The notes: generated by a model from the letters alone, not told the origin. Shown: positions 48,498 to 59,774, numbered from the stretch's first letter. The stretch is 64,000 nucleotides of DNA from Pseudomonadota bacterium (GCA_017860615.1 JAGDMU010000004.1:62001-126000); one strand, 5' to 3'. Translations and numbers: made by a program.

Positions 48498-49817
48498 ATG
48501 GGTGTTGAACTCCACAAAGATTTATTAAGTAGTGTTGGTGTTGACGTTGAACGTCATGCAAAGATGATGGGTATGGGACTTGCAGGCTATCAAGCAGGTT
48601 TTATAAGCCAACCGAACCGTCCAAAAGCAATGGCCTATTTTGACTGGTTTATGAGCGAAATCCAAGCAGAGCGTATTGCTGAGATTAACGCGCTTAAAGC
48701 GCAAAAGAAACCTGCGGTGGGAACCTTTTGTATCTTCGTTCCTGAAGAAATTGTTGTAGGCGCTGGAGGGGCGTGTTTTGGACTGTGTGGTGGAGCCAAT
48801 CCTCCTATCGCAGACGCCGAAACCGAACTGCCTCGCAATATCTGCCCCCTCATCAAATCTGCTTACGGTTTTAAACTCCAACACACCTGTGCCTATACAC
48901 AATCGGCTGATTTTATCTACGGTGAGACCACCTGTGAAGCAAAGAAAAAAACATGGGAACTTTTGGGCAAACACCACCCTGTGCATGTCATGAACATTCC
49001 GCACATGAAGCGTGAGAAAGATCTTAAAATGTGGCAAGAGGAGATCAAAGAGTTTAAAGAGCACATTGAAGAGGTCAGTGAGCGAAAACTCAGCCTTGCA
49101 GAGATGCTTGAAGGTGTTAAAGTCATCAATGCCAAACGTGACGCGATGAAACGCCTTGACACGCTTCGTGGTATGCACCCAGACATCATGCCTATCAGCG
49201 GTAAAGACGCGCTTTTCATCAGCCAAATGAGCTTTTTAGATGACCCAAAACGCTTTACGCAAAAAGTGAATGAACTCTGCGATGAACTGGATGTTCGCAT
49301 CAAAGAAAAAGTGAGTGTTTTCCCTAAAAATACGCCTCGTATCATGGTTTTAGGCACACCAATTGCTCCACCAAACTGGAAACTTCACACGGCAGTTGAG
49401 GGTTCTGGTGCGTGCATCATCAACGAAGAAGGGTGCATCGGACATCGTTATTTTAAAGACAATGTGGACATCGAAGGCGTTCAAGATGAAGATGAACTTT
49501 ACGCGCGTTTGATGCAACGCTACTCCAAAATCGACTGCGCCTGTTTCACTCCAAACACAGGTAGAACTGACAAAATCGTTCAAATGTACAAAGACCGCAA
49601 AGCCGATGGTGTTATCTACTACACACTCTCATTTTGCCACACGTACAATGTTGAGTCGCACCTTGTGACCGAAGCACTCGCCAAAGAAGGCATCCCATGC
49701 CTCGTCATTGAGTCGGATTACTCCCCTGAAGATGCAGGACAGATCAAAACTCGTGTTGAAGCCTTTTTGGAGAGCATCACGTTTAAACAAAAAGCCGAAG
49801 CGTTCGCAAACAAATAA
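48498..49817 (+). CDS. 2-hydroxyacyl-CoA dehydratase D-component-like / double-cubane cluster protein
   Basis: VGAGGACFGLCGGANPPIADAETELPRNICPLIKSAYGFK; ESDYSPEDAGQIKTRVEAFLE. Confidence 0.88.
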   Translation: MGVELHKDLLSSVGVDVERHAKMMGMGLAGYQAGFISQPNRPKAMAYFDWFMSEIQAERIAEINALKAQKKPAVGTFCIFVPEEIVVGAGGACFGLCGGANPPIADAETELPRNICPLIKSAYGFKLQHTCAYTQSADFIYGETTCEAKKKTWELLGKHHPVHVMNIPHMKREKDLKMWQEEIKEFKEHIEEVSERKLSLAEMLEGVKVINAKRDAMKRLDTLRGMHPDIMPISGKDALFISQMSFLDDPKRFTQKVNELCDELDVRIKEKVSVFPKNTPRIMVLGTPIAPPNWKLHTAVEGSGACIINEEGCIGHRYFKDNVDIEGVQDEDELYARLMQRYSKIDCACFTPNTGRTDKIVQMYKDRKADGVIYYTLSFCHTYNVESHLVTEALAKEGIPCLVIESDYSPEDAGQIKTRVEAFLESITFKQKAEAFANK

Positions 49818-50578
49818 TGTTTTGGGGCGTAGATATAGGCTCAACCTATACAAAAATCATCGGTATCGGACGCGAAAAAGAGATCACCCATCATGTGGTG
49901 ATCCCAACCATTTTTAACCAAGACGTCATCGTGGGCGAGTATTTGGCAGACAAAGAGGTCAAAATGCTCGTTGCCACAGGCTATGGACGACATATGTTAG
50001 GAGACTCGCACGGAGCGCCCGTCATCTCCGAGATCAAAGCCCATGCCAAAGGAGCGTATTTTTTCCACAACGAAGTCAAAACCGTCATTGACCTAGGCGG
50101 ACAAGACAGCAAAGTCATCAAAATGGGTGAGCTTGGCGGATTTACCGACTTTCGCATGAACGACAAGTGCGCGGCTGGAACGGGGAAATTTCTCGAAATC
50201 GCCGCCAATCGTTTGGGGCTTGATATGGAAACCTTCGCCAACGCGGGCTTTGATGCAGACAAAGAGCTGACCATCTCCAGCATGTGCGCCGTTTTTGCCG
50301 AATCAGAGGTCATCTCCCTCATCGCTAAAAAAGAGAGTTTAGCCAACATCTGCTACGGTGTCCACGAATCTATTGCCTCACGTTTGGCTTCGATGGCTCG
50401 AAAATTTGTCATCAAAGAGAATAAAACCATCGTTTTTACGGGCGGTGGCGCTCTCAATCCTTTTTTGCACCATATGTTAGAGCGTAAATTAGAACGCTCC
50501 ATCATCATTCCTCAACACCCCCAACTCATGGGCGCTGTGGGTGCTGCACTTTCGGGGCTTGAAACACTAAATGAATAA
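49817..50578 (+). CDS. BadF/HgdC-type activator ATPase
   Basis: GVDIGSTYTKIIGIG, DLGGQDSKVIKM, NDKCAAGTGKFLE, VFTGGGALNPF; abuts upstream gene. Confidence 0.93.
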   Translation: MFWGVDIGSTYTKIIGIGREKEITHHVVIPTIFNQDVIVGEYLADKEVKMLVATGYGRHMLGDSHGAPVISEIKAHAKGAYFFHNEVKTVIDLGGQDSKVIKMGELGGFTDFRMNDKCAAGTGKFLEIAANRLGLDMETFANAGFDADKELTISSMCAVFAESEVISLIAKKESLANICYGVHESIASRLASMARKFVIKENKTIVFTGGGALNPFLHHMLERKLERSIIIPQHPQLMGAVGAALSGLETLNE

Positions 50579-50712
50579 AACAACAAGAACGATTTAGGGA
50601 TTTCTACTCATTCTTCCAAAAAGCTAAAAAGTAATCTTTTCCTCTAAAGATTTTGCAGTCGCTAAGTGCTATAATTGCCCATAAAATGAGACTTTCCTAA
50701 AGGAGCTAAAGC

Positions 50713-52143
50713 GTGTCAACCAGAATCGAACATGATCTAATCGGCGATAAAGAAATTTCAAACGAGTGTTATTATGGTGTTCAAACGGCGCGTGCTGTCG
50801 AGAATTTTCACATTACAGGTGTAACGCTTGGAAGTTTTCCTACCTTTCTTGAATCCATTGCTAAAGTCAAAAAGGCCGCTGCATTAGCCAATTTTGAGTT
50901 AGAACTTTTAGCGGAGAATAAGAAAAATGCCATTGTTGAGGCGTGCGATGCCATCATTGCGGGCAAATTCCACGACCAGTTTGTCGTTGACATGATTCAA
51001 GGAGGAGCTGGAACTTCGACCAACATGAACGCCAATGAGGTCATCGCCAACATTGGCTTAGAAATTCTAGGGCATAAAAAAGGTGAATACAAATACCTCC
51101 ACCCTAACAACGATGTCAACCTTTCTCAATCTACCAATGACGCCTACCCAACCGCTCTTCGTGTAGCACTCTATGAAAAACTGGGAGAGCTGGGCGAGTC
51201 GATGGCAATCATTAAAAACTCCTTTGCCAAAAAATCTGCGGAATTCAAAGATGTCATCAAGATGGGGAGAACCCAACTCCAAGATGCCGTGCCGATGACC
51301 TTGGAGCAAGAGTTTCGAACCTACGCTGTTATGATTGGAGAGGACATTCAAAGAGTGCATGAAGCAAGACAGTTAGTGCGTGAAATCAATATGGGAGCAA
51401 CGGCGATTGGTACGGGTATCAACGCGCATCCTGATTATGCCAAAACAGTAGAAGCCAAACTCCAAGAGGTGACAGGGCGTCCTTTCATTACCGCGGGTGA
51501 TCTCATCGAAGCGACACAAGACACAGGCGCTTATGTGCAAATCTCGGGTGTTCTTAAACGCGTTGCCACCAAAATGTCTAAAATCTGCAACGACCTTAGA
51601 CTTCTAAGCTCAGGTCCAAGAACAGGTTTTGGCGAGATCAATCTGCCTGCGATGCAACCAGGAAGCTCCATTATGCCAGGCAAAGTGAACCCCGTCATCC
51701 CTGAAGTGGTCAATCAAGTCTGTTTTCAAGTTATTGGTACGGATATTGCGGTTACTATGGCATGTGAGGCAGGACAGCTGCAACTCAACGTCTTTGAACC
51801 GCTCATCGCTTACAATCTTTTCAACTCTATCAATATGATGAAAAATGCATTTGAGACCTTAGCCTATACTTGCGTGGATGGCATTACCGCCAATCCTGAA
51901 AGATGCAAGTCTTTGGTACTGAACAGCATTGGACTGGTAACGGCACTCAATCCTTACTTAGGTTACGAAAATTCCACCATGGTTGCCAAAGAAGCCCTAG
52001 AAACAGGTGGATCAGTCTATGACATCGTTTTAGCCAAAGGCCTGCTTGAAAAAGAGCAACTCGATGAGATTATCAAGCCAGAGAACATGATCCAACCCCA
52101 TAATTTCGGACTTTCTGAAAAAAGTAAGTTTGTAAAACTTTAA
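50713..52143 (+). CDS. aspA: Aspartate ammonia-lyase, full length
   Basis: EHDLIGDKEISNECYYGVQTARAVENFHITG, GSSIMPGKVNP signature. Confidence 0.95.
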   Translation: MSTRIEHDLIGDKEISNECYYGVQTARAVENFHITGVTLGSFPTFLESIAKVKKAAALANFELELLAENKKNAIVEACDAIIAGKFHDQFVVDMIQGGAGTSTNMNANEVIANIGLEILGHKKGEYKYLHPNNDVNLSQSTNDAYPTALRVALYEKLGELGESMAIIKNSFAKKSAEFKDVIKMGRTQLQDAVPMTLEQEFRTYAVMIGEDIQRVHEARQLVREINMGATAIGTGINAHPDYAKTVEAKLQEVTGRPFITAGDLIEATQDTGAYVQISGVLKRVATKMSKICNDLRLLSSGPRTGFGEINLPAMQPGSSIMPGKVNPVIPEVVNQVCFQVIGTDIAVTMACEAGQLQLNVFEPLIAYNLFNSINMMKNAFETLAYTCVDGITANPERCKSLVLNSIGLVTALNPYLGYENSTMVAKEALETGGSVYDIVLAKGLLEKEQLDEIIKPENMIQPHNFGLSEKSKFVKL

Positions 52144-52323
52144 GAAAACAGGGGTGAAAGCCCCTATTTTCCCCTTATATGTAACCTCTCGTATCACTTA
52201 ATTTTTATATCTTCAAATTAATTCCATTCTTTCAATCTTTTTTTAAAATCTTTTCCAAAAAGTCATTTTCAAGTCTCTTTAGAGGTTTAAACTTCCATCA
52301 CCTTTAAATCTTAAGGAGACAAA

Positions 52324-53679
52324 ATGTCAACTAGAATGGAACACGATCTAATCGGGGCTGAAAACTTCCACATTACTGGAATTACACTTGCAAAATTCCC
52401 AACGTTTATTACTTCCCTAGCAAAAGTTAAAAAAGCGGCTGCTTTAGCAAACTATGAACTTGGCCTTTTAGCTGAAAACAAAAAAAATGTTATCTGTGAA
52501 GCATGTGACGAGATCATCGGCGGTCAATACCATGATCAATTTGTTGTGGACATGTTCCAAGGTGGAGCAGGTACTTCAACCAACATGAATGCAAACGAAG
52601 TTATCGCAAACATTGGACTTGAGAAAATGGGTCACAAAAAAGGTGAATACAAATTCCTTCACCCAAATAACGATGTTAACCTTTCTCAATCAACAAACGA
52701 TGCTTACCCAACAGCACTTCGCGTAGCGCTTTTTGAAAAACTAGGCGAGCTTACGGTTTCTATGAGTATTATCAAAAATTCATTTGCTAAAAAAGCACTT
52801 GAGTTTAAAGATATTATCAAAATGGGTCGTACTCAACTTCAAGATGCTGTACCTATGACACTTGAGCAAGAATTCAGAACGTATGCCGTTATGATCGGTG
52901 AAGACATTCAACGTGTTATCGAAGCTCAACAATTGATGCGTGAGATGAACCTTGGTGCAACAGCGATTGGTACAGGTATCAACGCTCACCCTGACTATGC
53001 AAAAACAGTCGAAGCAAAACTTCAAGAAGTAACAGGACGTCCATTTGTAACGGCTGGTGATCTTGTTGAAGCAACCCAAGATACAGGTGCATATGTGCAA
53101 ATCTCTGGTGTTCTTAAACGTGTAGCTACCAAAATGTCAAAAATTTGTAATGACCTTCGTTTGTTAAGCTCAGGACCAAGAACAGGTTTTGGCGAAATCA
53201 ATCTTCCAGCAATGCAACCAGGTAGTTCAATTATGCCAGGTAAAGTCAATCCTGTTATGCCTGAAGTTGTTAACCAAGTATGTTTCCAAGTTATCGGTAC
53301 AGACGTTGCGGTTACGATGGCATGTGAAGGTGGTCAACTTCAACTTAACGTATTTGAGCCTGTTATTGCTTTCAACCTTTTCAACTCTGTTAACATGATG
53401 AAAAACGCATTTGAAGCATTGGCAACAACATGTGTTGATGGCATTACTGCAAATCCTGAGAGATGTAAAGCACTTGTACTTAACAGTATCGGACTTGTTA
53501 CAGCTCTTAATCCATTTATCGGCTATGAAAACTCAACTTCAGTTGCTAAAGAAGCTTTAGAGACAGGCGGTTCAGTCTATGACATCGTTCTTGCTCGTGG
53601 TCTTTTAGCGAAAGCGGAACTTGATGACATCATCAAACCAGAAAACATGATTAAGCCTCGTACATACGATAAAAAATAA
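52324..53679 (+). CDS. aspA: Aspartate ammonia-lyase paralogue with 17-aa N-terminal deletion
   Basis: MSTRMEHDLIGAENFHITG; otherwise near-colinear with 50713-52143, GSSIMPGKVNP present. Confidence 0.92.
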   Translation: MSTRMEHDLIGAENFHITGITLAKFPTFITSLAKVKKAAALANYELGLLAENKKNVICEACDEIIGGQYHDQFVVDMFQGGAGTSTNMNANEVIANIGLEKMGHKKGEYKFLHPNNDVNLSQSTNDAYPTALRVALFEKLGELTVSMSIIKNSFAKKALEFKDIIKMGRTQLQDAVPMTLEQEFRTYAVMIGEDIQRVIEAQQLMREMNLGATAIGTGINAHPDYAKTVEAKLQEVTGRPFVTAGDLVEATQDTGAYVQISGVLKRVATKMSKICNDLRLLSSGPRTGFGEINLPAMQPGSSIMPGKVNPVMPEVVNQVCFQVIGTDVAVTMACEGGQLQLNVFEPVIAFNLFNSVNMMKNAFEALATTCVDGITANPERCKALVLNSIGLVTALNPFIGYENSTSVAKEALETGGSVYDIVLARGLLAKAELDDIIKPENMIKPRTYDKK

Positions 53680-53691
53680 GTTTTCCATTTG

Positions 53692-53720
53692 CTAGGGTTT
53701 TTCGCACTGAAAAGCCCTAG
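53692..53720 (+). terminator. Stem-loop after second aspA
   Basis: CTAGGGTTTTTCGCACTGAAAAGCCCTAG. Confidence 0.65.
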
Positions 53721-53919
53721 TGTTAACGTAGTTTTTAAAGTTTTGAAAATTACGTTAAGGGTTCTTAGTGAACTCTAAGTTGATTGTGTAGTTTGTGCCA
53801 TAAGAGAGAGATACAACTTCCTTCCTCTCCCACATTCTCTCTTGTGGTACCTGATTGCTTTGAGGGCTTTGATAAAAAGCCTTCAGAGAAGTTTATGAAA
53901 CTTAGATAAAGGAGTTACC

Positions 53920-55221
53920 ATGTTATGGTTAGAAGTTATCGTTGTTCTTGCCGCCATCTTTTTTGGTGCAAGACTAGGTAGTATTGGTATCGGGTACGCT
54001 GGCGGCGTAGGCGTTTTAGTTTTAACGCTGGGAATGGGTTTAAAATTAGGCGCTATGCCTATTGATGTTATCTTGATCATCATGTCTGTTATTGCGGCTA
54101 TTGGTGCAATGCAAGTGGCTGGCGGACTTGATTATATGGTCAGTATTGCTGAAAAGATTTTACGTAAAAATCCTAAACAAATCACGTTTCTAGCACCTGT
54201 TGTAACTTACATTATGACGTTTTTTGCAGGAACAGGACATACAGCATTTGCAACACTTCCTGTTATTGCAGAAGTTGCTAAAGAGCAAGGCATTCGCCCA
54301 TCTCGCCCTTTAAGTATTGCGGTTGTTGCTTCTCAAATTGCTATTACAGCTTCTCCAATTTCAGCTGCGGTTGTTTTTGTCAGTGGTGCACTTGAAAAAC
54401 AAGGCATTGGTTACTTAGAGCTTCTAGCGGTTTGTATCCCTTCTTCGTTTCTCGCTTGTATGTGTGCAGCGGTTGTTGCTAACTTCTTAGGTAAAGATCT
54501 TAAAGATGATGAAGTGTATCAAGATAGACTTGCTAAAGGTCTTGTTAAAACAAGAGGTACTACAAAAGTAGAAATTAAACCAGGTGCAAAACTTTCAGTT
54601 GTGATCTTCCTTGTTGCCATTTTGTGTGTTATCACCTATGCAACGCTTATCAGCGGTAAAGTGGGTCTTATTAAAAACCCAGTCCTTGGTCGTGATGCAG
54701 CGATTATGCTTTTCATGTTTGCAGCAGCTACATTTATCTCTGCCTTTACACGTATCGATACGGCACAAGTTTTGAACTCTTCTACCTTTAAATCAGGTAT
54801 GAGTGCATGTATTTGTGTTCTTGGTGTTGCGTGGCTCGGTGATACTTTTGTTGCAAATCACATCAACGAAATCAAAGCATTTGCAGGCGATCTACTCAAT
54901 ATTTATCCATGGATGCTTGCTGTGGTTCTTTTCTTTGCTAGTACACTGCTTTATTCACAAGCGGCAACTGCTAAAGCACTCATTCCAAGCGCATTGCTTC
55001 TTGGCGTTTCACCTCTTACCGTTGTTGCTTCTTTTGCAGCGGTTAGTGCGCTTTTCGTACTTCCTACGTATCCAACACTGATTGCAGCGGTTGAGATGGA
55101 TGATACAGGTTCAACGCGTATTGGTAAATTCGTATTCAATCACCCATTCATTATCCCTGGTGTTTTGGCTATCGCCCTTTCTGTTGCTTTTGCCTTTGTT
55201 ATCGGTGGAATGATCCTATAA
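53920..55221 (+). CDS. dcuA: Anaerobic C4-dicarboxylate transporter DcuA
   Basis: EVIVVLAAIFFGARLGSIGIGYAGGVGVLVL, GTGHTAFATLPVIAEVAKEQGIRPSRPLSIAVVASQIAITASPISAA. Confidence 0.96.
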   Translation: MLWLEVIVVLAAIFFGARLGSIGIGYAGGVGVLVLTLGMGLKLGAMPIDVILIIMSVIAAIGAMQVAGGLDYMVSIAEKILRKNPKQITFLAPVVTYIMTFFAGTGHTAFATLPVIAEVAKEQGIRPSRPLSIAVVASQIAITASPISAAVVFVSGALEKQGIGYLELLAVCIPSSFLACMCAAVVANFLGKDLKDDEVYQDRLAKGLVKTRGTTKVEIKPGAKLSVVIFLVAILCVITYATLISGKVGLIKNPVLGRDAAIMLFMFAAATFISAFTRIDTAQVLNSSTFKSGMSACICVLGVAWLGDTFVANHINEIKAFAGDLLNIYPWMLAVVLFFASTLLYSQAATAKALIPSALLLGVSPLTVVASFAAVSALFVLPTYPTLIAAVEMDDTGSTRIGKFVFNHPFIIPGVLAIALSVAFAFVIGGMIL

Positions 55222-55243
55222 AAAAGACCTTGTAGGTCTTTTT
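55221..55243 (+). terminator. Rho-independent terminator of dcuA
   Basis: AAAAAGACCT-TGT-AGGTCTTTTT. Confidence 0.85.
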
Positions 55244-55258
55244 TGATAACGGCTTTGG

Positions 55259-55323
55259 GGCAAAGCTCCAAAGCCTACGTTAGCCACTATGGCACTAAAG
55301 CTTGCCTCTTCGAGGCAGAGTTA
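55259..55323 (+). repeat. ~65-bp dispersed element, copy A
   Basis: GGCAAAGCTCCAAAGCCTACGTTAGCCACTATGGCACTAAAGCTTGCCTCTTCGAGGCAGAGTTA; matches reverse complement of 56516-56581. Confidence 0.9.
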
Positions 55324-55324
55324 A

Positions 55325-56455
<1,131 letters not shown>

Positions 56456-56515
56456 AAAAGTATTCCATCTCTCTTGGCGGGGAGATGGAGCCTCCTAACT
56501 TGTATGCTATAATGC

Positions 56516-56581
56516 TAATTCTGCCTCGCAAGAGGCAAGCTTTAGCGCCACAGCGGCTAGCGTAGTCTTTTGGGCTTTGCC
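56516..56581 (-). repeat. ~66-bp dispersed element, copy B, inverted
   Basis: Reverse complement GGCAAAGCCCAAAAGACTACGCTAGCCGCTGTGGCGCTAAAGCTTGCCTCTTGCGAGGCAGAATTA. Confidence 0.9.
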
Positions 56582-56628
56582 TAAAAGGCGTAATATAAAG
56601 AACTCAAATAAAAAAAGAGAACACTGCG

Positions 56629-58479
56629 ATGAAAAAATTAGCGCTGCTTTTGATGGTTTTTGTTTTCTTTTACTCCCCCTCTCTCTTTGCACACGATAAA
56701 AAAATCCTTATTATCAACTCCTACCACCGAGGCTTTCAATGGAGCGATGATGTACTCTCAGGTATGGAAGAGATTTTTTACAATCATCCTGAAATTACCA
56801 CGAATATTTTATACATGGATTCTAAGCGCATTAGCTCGGAAGAGTACTATGCAAAGCTTCGCGAACTCTATAAAATGCAGCTCCAAAATCATAAATACGA
56901 TCTCATTGTGGCAGTCGATAAATTTGCCTATGATTTTATTGTCAAGTATTACCATGAACTTTTTACCAATGAACCTGTTTTGTTCACAGGATTAGAGCAA
57001 TTCAATCCTGAAGATGTCCAAAAACAAGGCTTAGAGGATCGTTTTTATGGTATTTTAGAAAAACGCGCCATTCCTGAGACCATCCCTATGATCGCTAAAA
57101 TGATGCCTAGCCTTAAAAAACTCTACATCGTCAATGATGCCAGCGCCAATGGTGATGACTCTGAGCCATTTATTCGCCAAGCGATGGAAGAACATAACGA
57201 TAAATTTAAAATTGAATACATCCGCTCCTCAACTCTCGAAGAGCTTGAAGAACGCTTTTCTAAACCGAACAAAGAAGAAGCAGTCTTTTTTATCCGTTTT
57301 TACAACGACAAATACGGCAACCTCTATAAAAACAGTCAAATCGCTTCCATGATCAACAAAAGCGCTTTGCCTGTTTTTATCACCGATACGCTCTTTATTG
57401 AAAAAGGAGCGTTTGGCGGTAAACTTGTTCCTGTTAAAAACGTAGGACTCACAACAGGTGCAATGGTCATCGAGGTACTCGATAAAAAGCTAGAGCCTTT
57501 GCACGTAAAAACATTGGTCGAGTACAAATACCAATTCGATGTGCAAAAAATTAAGCAGTTTGAGATCTACCCCAATGCCAGTGTCAAAGAGTTTGATCTG
57601 GTCAACGCTCCTCTCACCTTTTTTGATAAGCACCGAAAATTTATTGATGCTGTTTTCCTTATTTCACCCTTTTTACTCTTTCTGATTGTGGGGCTTATTC
57701 ACAATATTTATATGCGTATTCGCAGTGAAAAAGAGCTCAAAGCAATTGAGCTTCAAAAAAACAAACACCAACAGTTCATCATTCAGCAGTCCAAACTCGC
57801 CGAAATTGGTGAGATCTTCTCTTCCATCGCACATCAATGGAAAAACCCCCTCGTAGAGATAGCAACCATTACACAAGAGCATTTTTATAGCTCTGAAGAT
57901 GGCGGAAATGAGCAAAGTAATCAGTATGTGCATGACATTATGGTGCAAGTACGTTACATGACCGACACCATTAACGATTTTCAAAAATTCATTATGCCCT
58001 CTACCCAAAAAACGGTTTTTGATGTGAGTGAAGCCATAGAAACCATGATGAAAATCATCAGCCATAACATCAAATACAACTACATTGACGTGAGCATCGA
58101 CAAACAAGGGGCACGCAATTTGATGGTAAGTGGTTACAAAAATGAGTTTATGCAGACCCTTCTCAATGTCGTCAACAACGCAAAAGAGCAGATCAAAGAA
58201 GCACGTGATGCCAAATCAATTAAACGAGGAAACATTACCATTAAGATTTACAACCACACTAAAAAAGTCATCATCGAAATCTGTGATAACGGCGGAGGTA
58301 TTCCTATAGAAAAGATACCGAACATCTTTGATGCATACTATACGACCAAAGAGCAAGGGCACGGTATCGGTCTTTACATGTCAAAGCTCATTATTGAAGA
58401 TAAAATGGGCGGAAAAATCAGAGCGCACAATACACAGGAAGGTGCTTGCTTTACTATTACACTAGGAAATGTATCATGA
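56629..58479 (+). CDS. Sensor histidine kinase with periplasmic ABC-substrate-binding-like domain
   Basis: KKILIINSYHRGFQWSDDVLSGMEE; IAHQWKNPLVEIATIT; EQGHGIGLYMSKLII. Confidence 0.92.
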   Translation: MKKLALLLMVFVFFYSPSLFAHDKKILIINSYHRGFQWSDDVLSGMEEIFYNHPEITTNILYMDSKRISSEEYYAKLRELYKMQLQNHKYDLIVAVDKFAYDFIVKYYHELFTNEPVLFTGLEQFNPEDVQKQGLEDRFYGILEKRAIPETIPMIAKMMPSLKKLYIVNDASANGDDSEPFIRQAMEEHNDKFKIEYIRSSTLEELEERFSKPNKEEAVFFIRFYNDKYGNLYKNSQIASMINKSALPVFITDTLFIEKGAFGGKLVPVKNVGLTTGAMVIEVLDKKLEPLHVKTLVEYKYQFDVQKIKQFEIYPNASVKEFDLVNAPLTFFDKHRKFIDAVFLISPFLLFLIVGLIHNIYMRIRSEKELKAIELQKNKHQQFIIQQSKLAEIGEIFSSIAHQWKNPLVEIATITQEHFYSSEDGGNEQSNQYVHDIMVQVRYMTDTINDFQKFIMPSTQKTVFDVSEAIETMMKIISHNIKYNYIDVSIDKQGARNLMVSGYKNEFMQTLLNVVNNAKEQIKEARDAKSIKRGNITIKIYNHTKKVIIEICDNGGGIPIEKIPNIFDAYYTTKEQGHGIGLYMSKLIIEDKMGGKIRAHNTQEGACFTITLGNVS

Positions 58480-59123
58480 AAATCTTGGTTTTAGAAGACA
58501 ACGAACGTTTAGCCAATGTCATCAAAAGTGTCCTCATCAAAGAGGGTTATCACGTTGATCTGTTTATGGATGGCGAAAAAGCACTGGATGCGCTGAACCA
58601 CGGCTACCACTGCTTTATCTTAGACATTAACGTTCCTTCCATTGATGGGCTTTCTATCTTGGAGACGATTCGCATTTACCATAAAGAGATTCCTGCCATC
58701 ATCATCAGTTCCAACCATGACTTAGAAAAAATTCAAGCCTCTTATGAGATCGGCTGCGATGACTATCTCAAAAAACCTTTTTTCATTTATGAGTTGGTGC
58801 AAAAAGTGAAGAAGCTGTGTCACAAACCTTCTTCTACGATCGCTTTATGGATTGGCTATAGCTATGACTATGTCAATCACCGCTTGTTTGACCCCAATAA
58901 TGAAGAGATCAAACTGGCTAAAAAAGAGGGGATGTTTTTAGACCTTTTTATCAAGGATCGTCATCGTGTCATCACTTTTAGTGAACTCGAAGAGTATGTG
59001 TGGGAAGGCGAAGAGACGAGTGTTTTAAATATGCGAGCCTTGATTAAGCGTTTGCGCAAAAAGCTTCCTGATGGTGCTATAGAGATGATTAAAGAGGTAG
59101 GCTACCGTTTGGGCGAGCTATGA
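58476..59123 (+). CDS. Response regulator
   Basis: MKILVLEDNERLANVIKSVLIKEGYHVD, CFILDINVPSIDGLSIL; overlaps kinase end. Confidence 0.93.
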   Translation: MKILVLEDNERLANVIKSVLIKEGYHVDLFMDGEKALDALNHGYHCFILDINVPSIDGLSILETIRIYHKEIPAIIISSNHDLEKIQASYEIGCDDYLKKPFFIYELVQKVKKLCHKPSSTIALWIGYSYDYVNHRLFDPNNEEIKLAKKEGMFLDLFIKDRHRVITFSELEEYVWEGEETSVLNMRALIKRLRKKLPDGAIEMIKEVGYRLGEL

Positions 59124-59774
59124 TGGATCGCGGTAATAGAGCTTTGTTTTGTCTTTTTGGTACGAGCTGTAAAGTTTTTGGAACTCTTTAAAAACTTTTG
59201 CTGAATAAGGATTGTCATTGATCTTACCATTGTAAGCGTTGATGGCATCTTTGTTATTTTTGTGTCTCGCAAAACAGGTCGCTAAGATGTAGGCTCCGAC
59301 TTGAATGTTGATCTTTGGCTCAAAAAGGTCGTACAATGAGATATTGGCTTTATCCAAAAGTGGCTTGTGAATGGAGTTGATCTGCATGATGCCCATGTCA
59401 AAACGCGGGTAGTTGTTGGTATAGAGAAAATGCACCACATGGCTGGCTTCATACTTGTTTTTACTCTTAATCGCAATCACCTTTGTATGCTGCTTACTCT
59501 CAATCCCTTTTTGCCTTAAAAATGTACTTAACTTCTGGGCTTGTTCTGGTGTCATCCTATCGGCGCTAAACGCCACGACATAACGGTCAAGATCACTCTC
59601 AACTTTAGCAATGGAGTACAAAAGACGTGGCTCAATGCCATAAATCTGCCCTACTTTGACCCAAATATTTTCGCCCTGATTTGGTTGTGCTGCCCAGATA
59701 AAAAAAGGCAAACAGACGAGTGCAATAAAACGAAACACTTTGTAGTACCTCCTTGAATATGAACGGTTTCTCAT
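59118..59774 (-). CDS. Lytic transglycosylase (SLT)-like protein
   Basis: EPRLLYSIAKVESDLDRYVVAFS, FDMGIMQINSIHKPLL, YILATCFARHKNNKDAINAYNGK. Confidence 0.85.
   Translation of the reverse strand: MRNRSYSRRYYKVFRFIALVCLPFFIWAAQPNQGENIWVKVGQIYGIEPRLLYSIAKVESDLDRYVVAFSADRMTPEQAQKLSTFLRQKGIESKQHTKVIAIKSKNKYEASHVVHFLYTNNYPRFDMGIMQINSIHKPLLDKANISLYDLFEPKINIQVGAYILATCFARHKNNKDAINAYNGKINDNPYSAKVFKEFQKLYSSYQKDKTKLYYRDPS

Noticed and set aside
48525-49226. 233-aa minus-strand ORF
   Set aside because: Antisense to the double-cubane protein gene, whose plus-strand product has clear motifs
51067-51360. 97-aa minus-strand ORF (and similar at 52780-53100)
   Set aside because: Antisense shadows of the two aspartase genes
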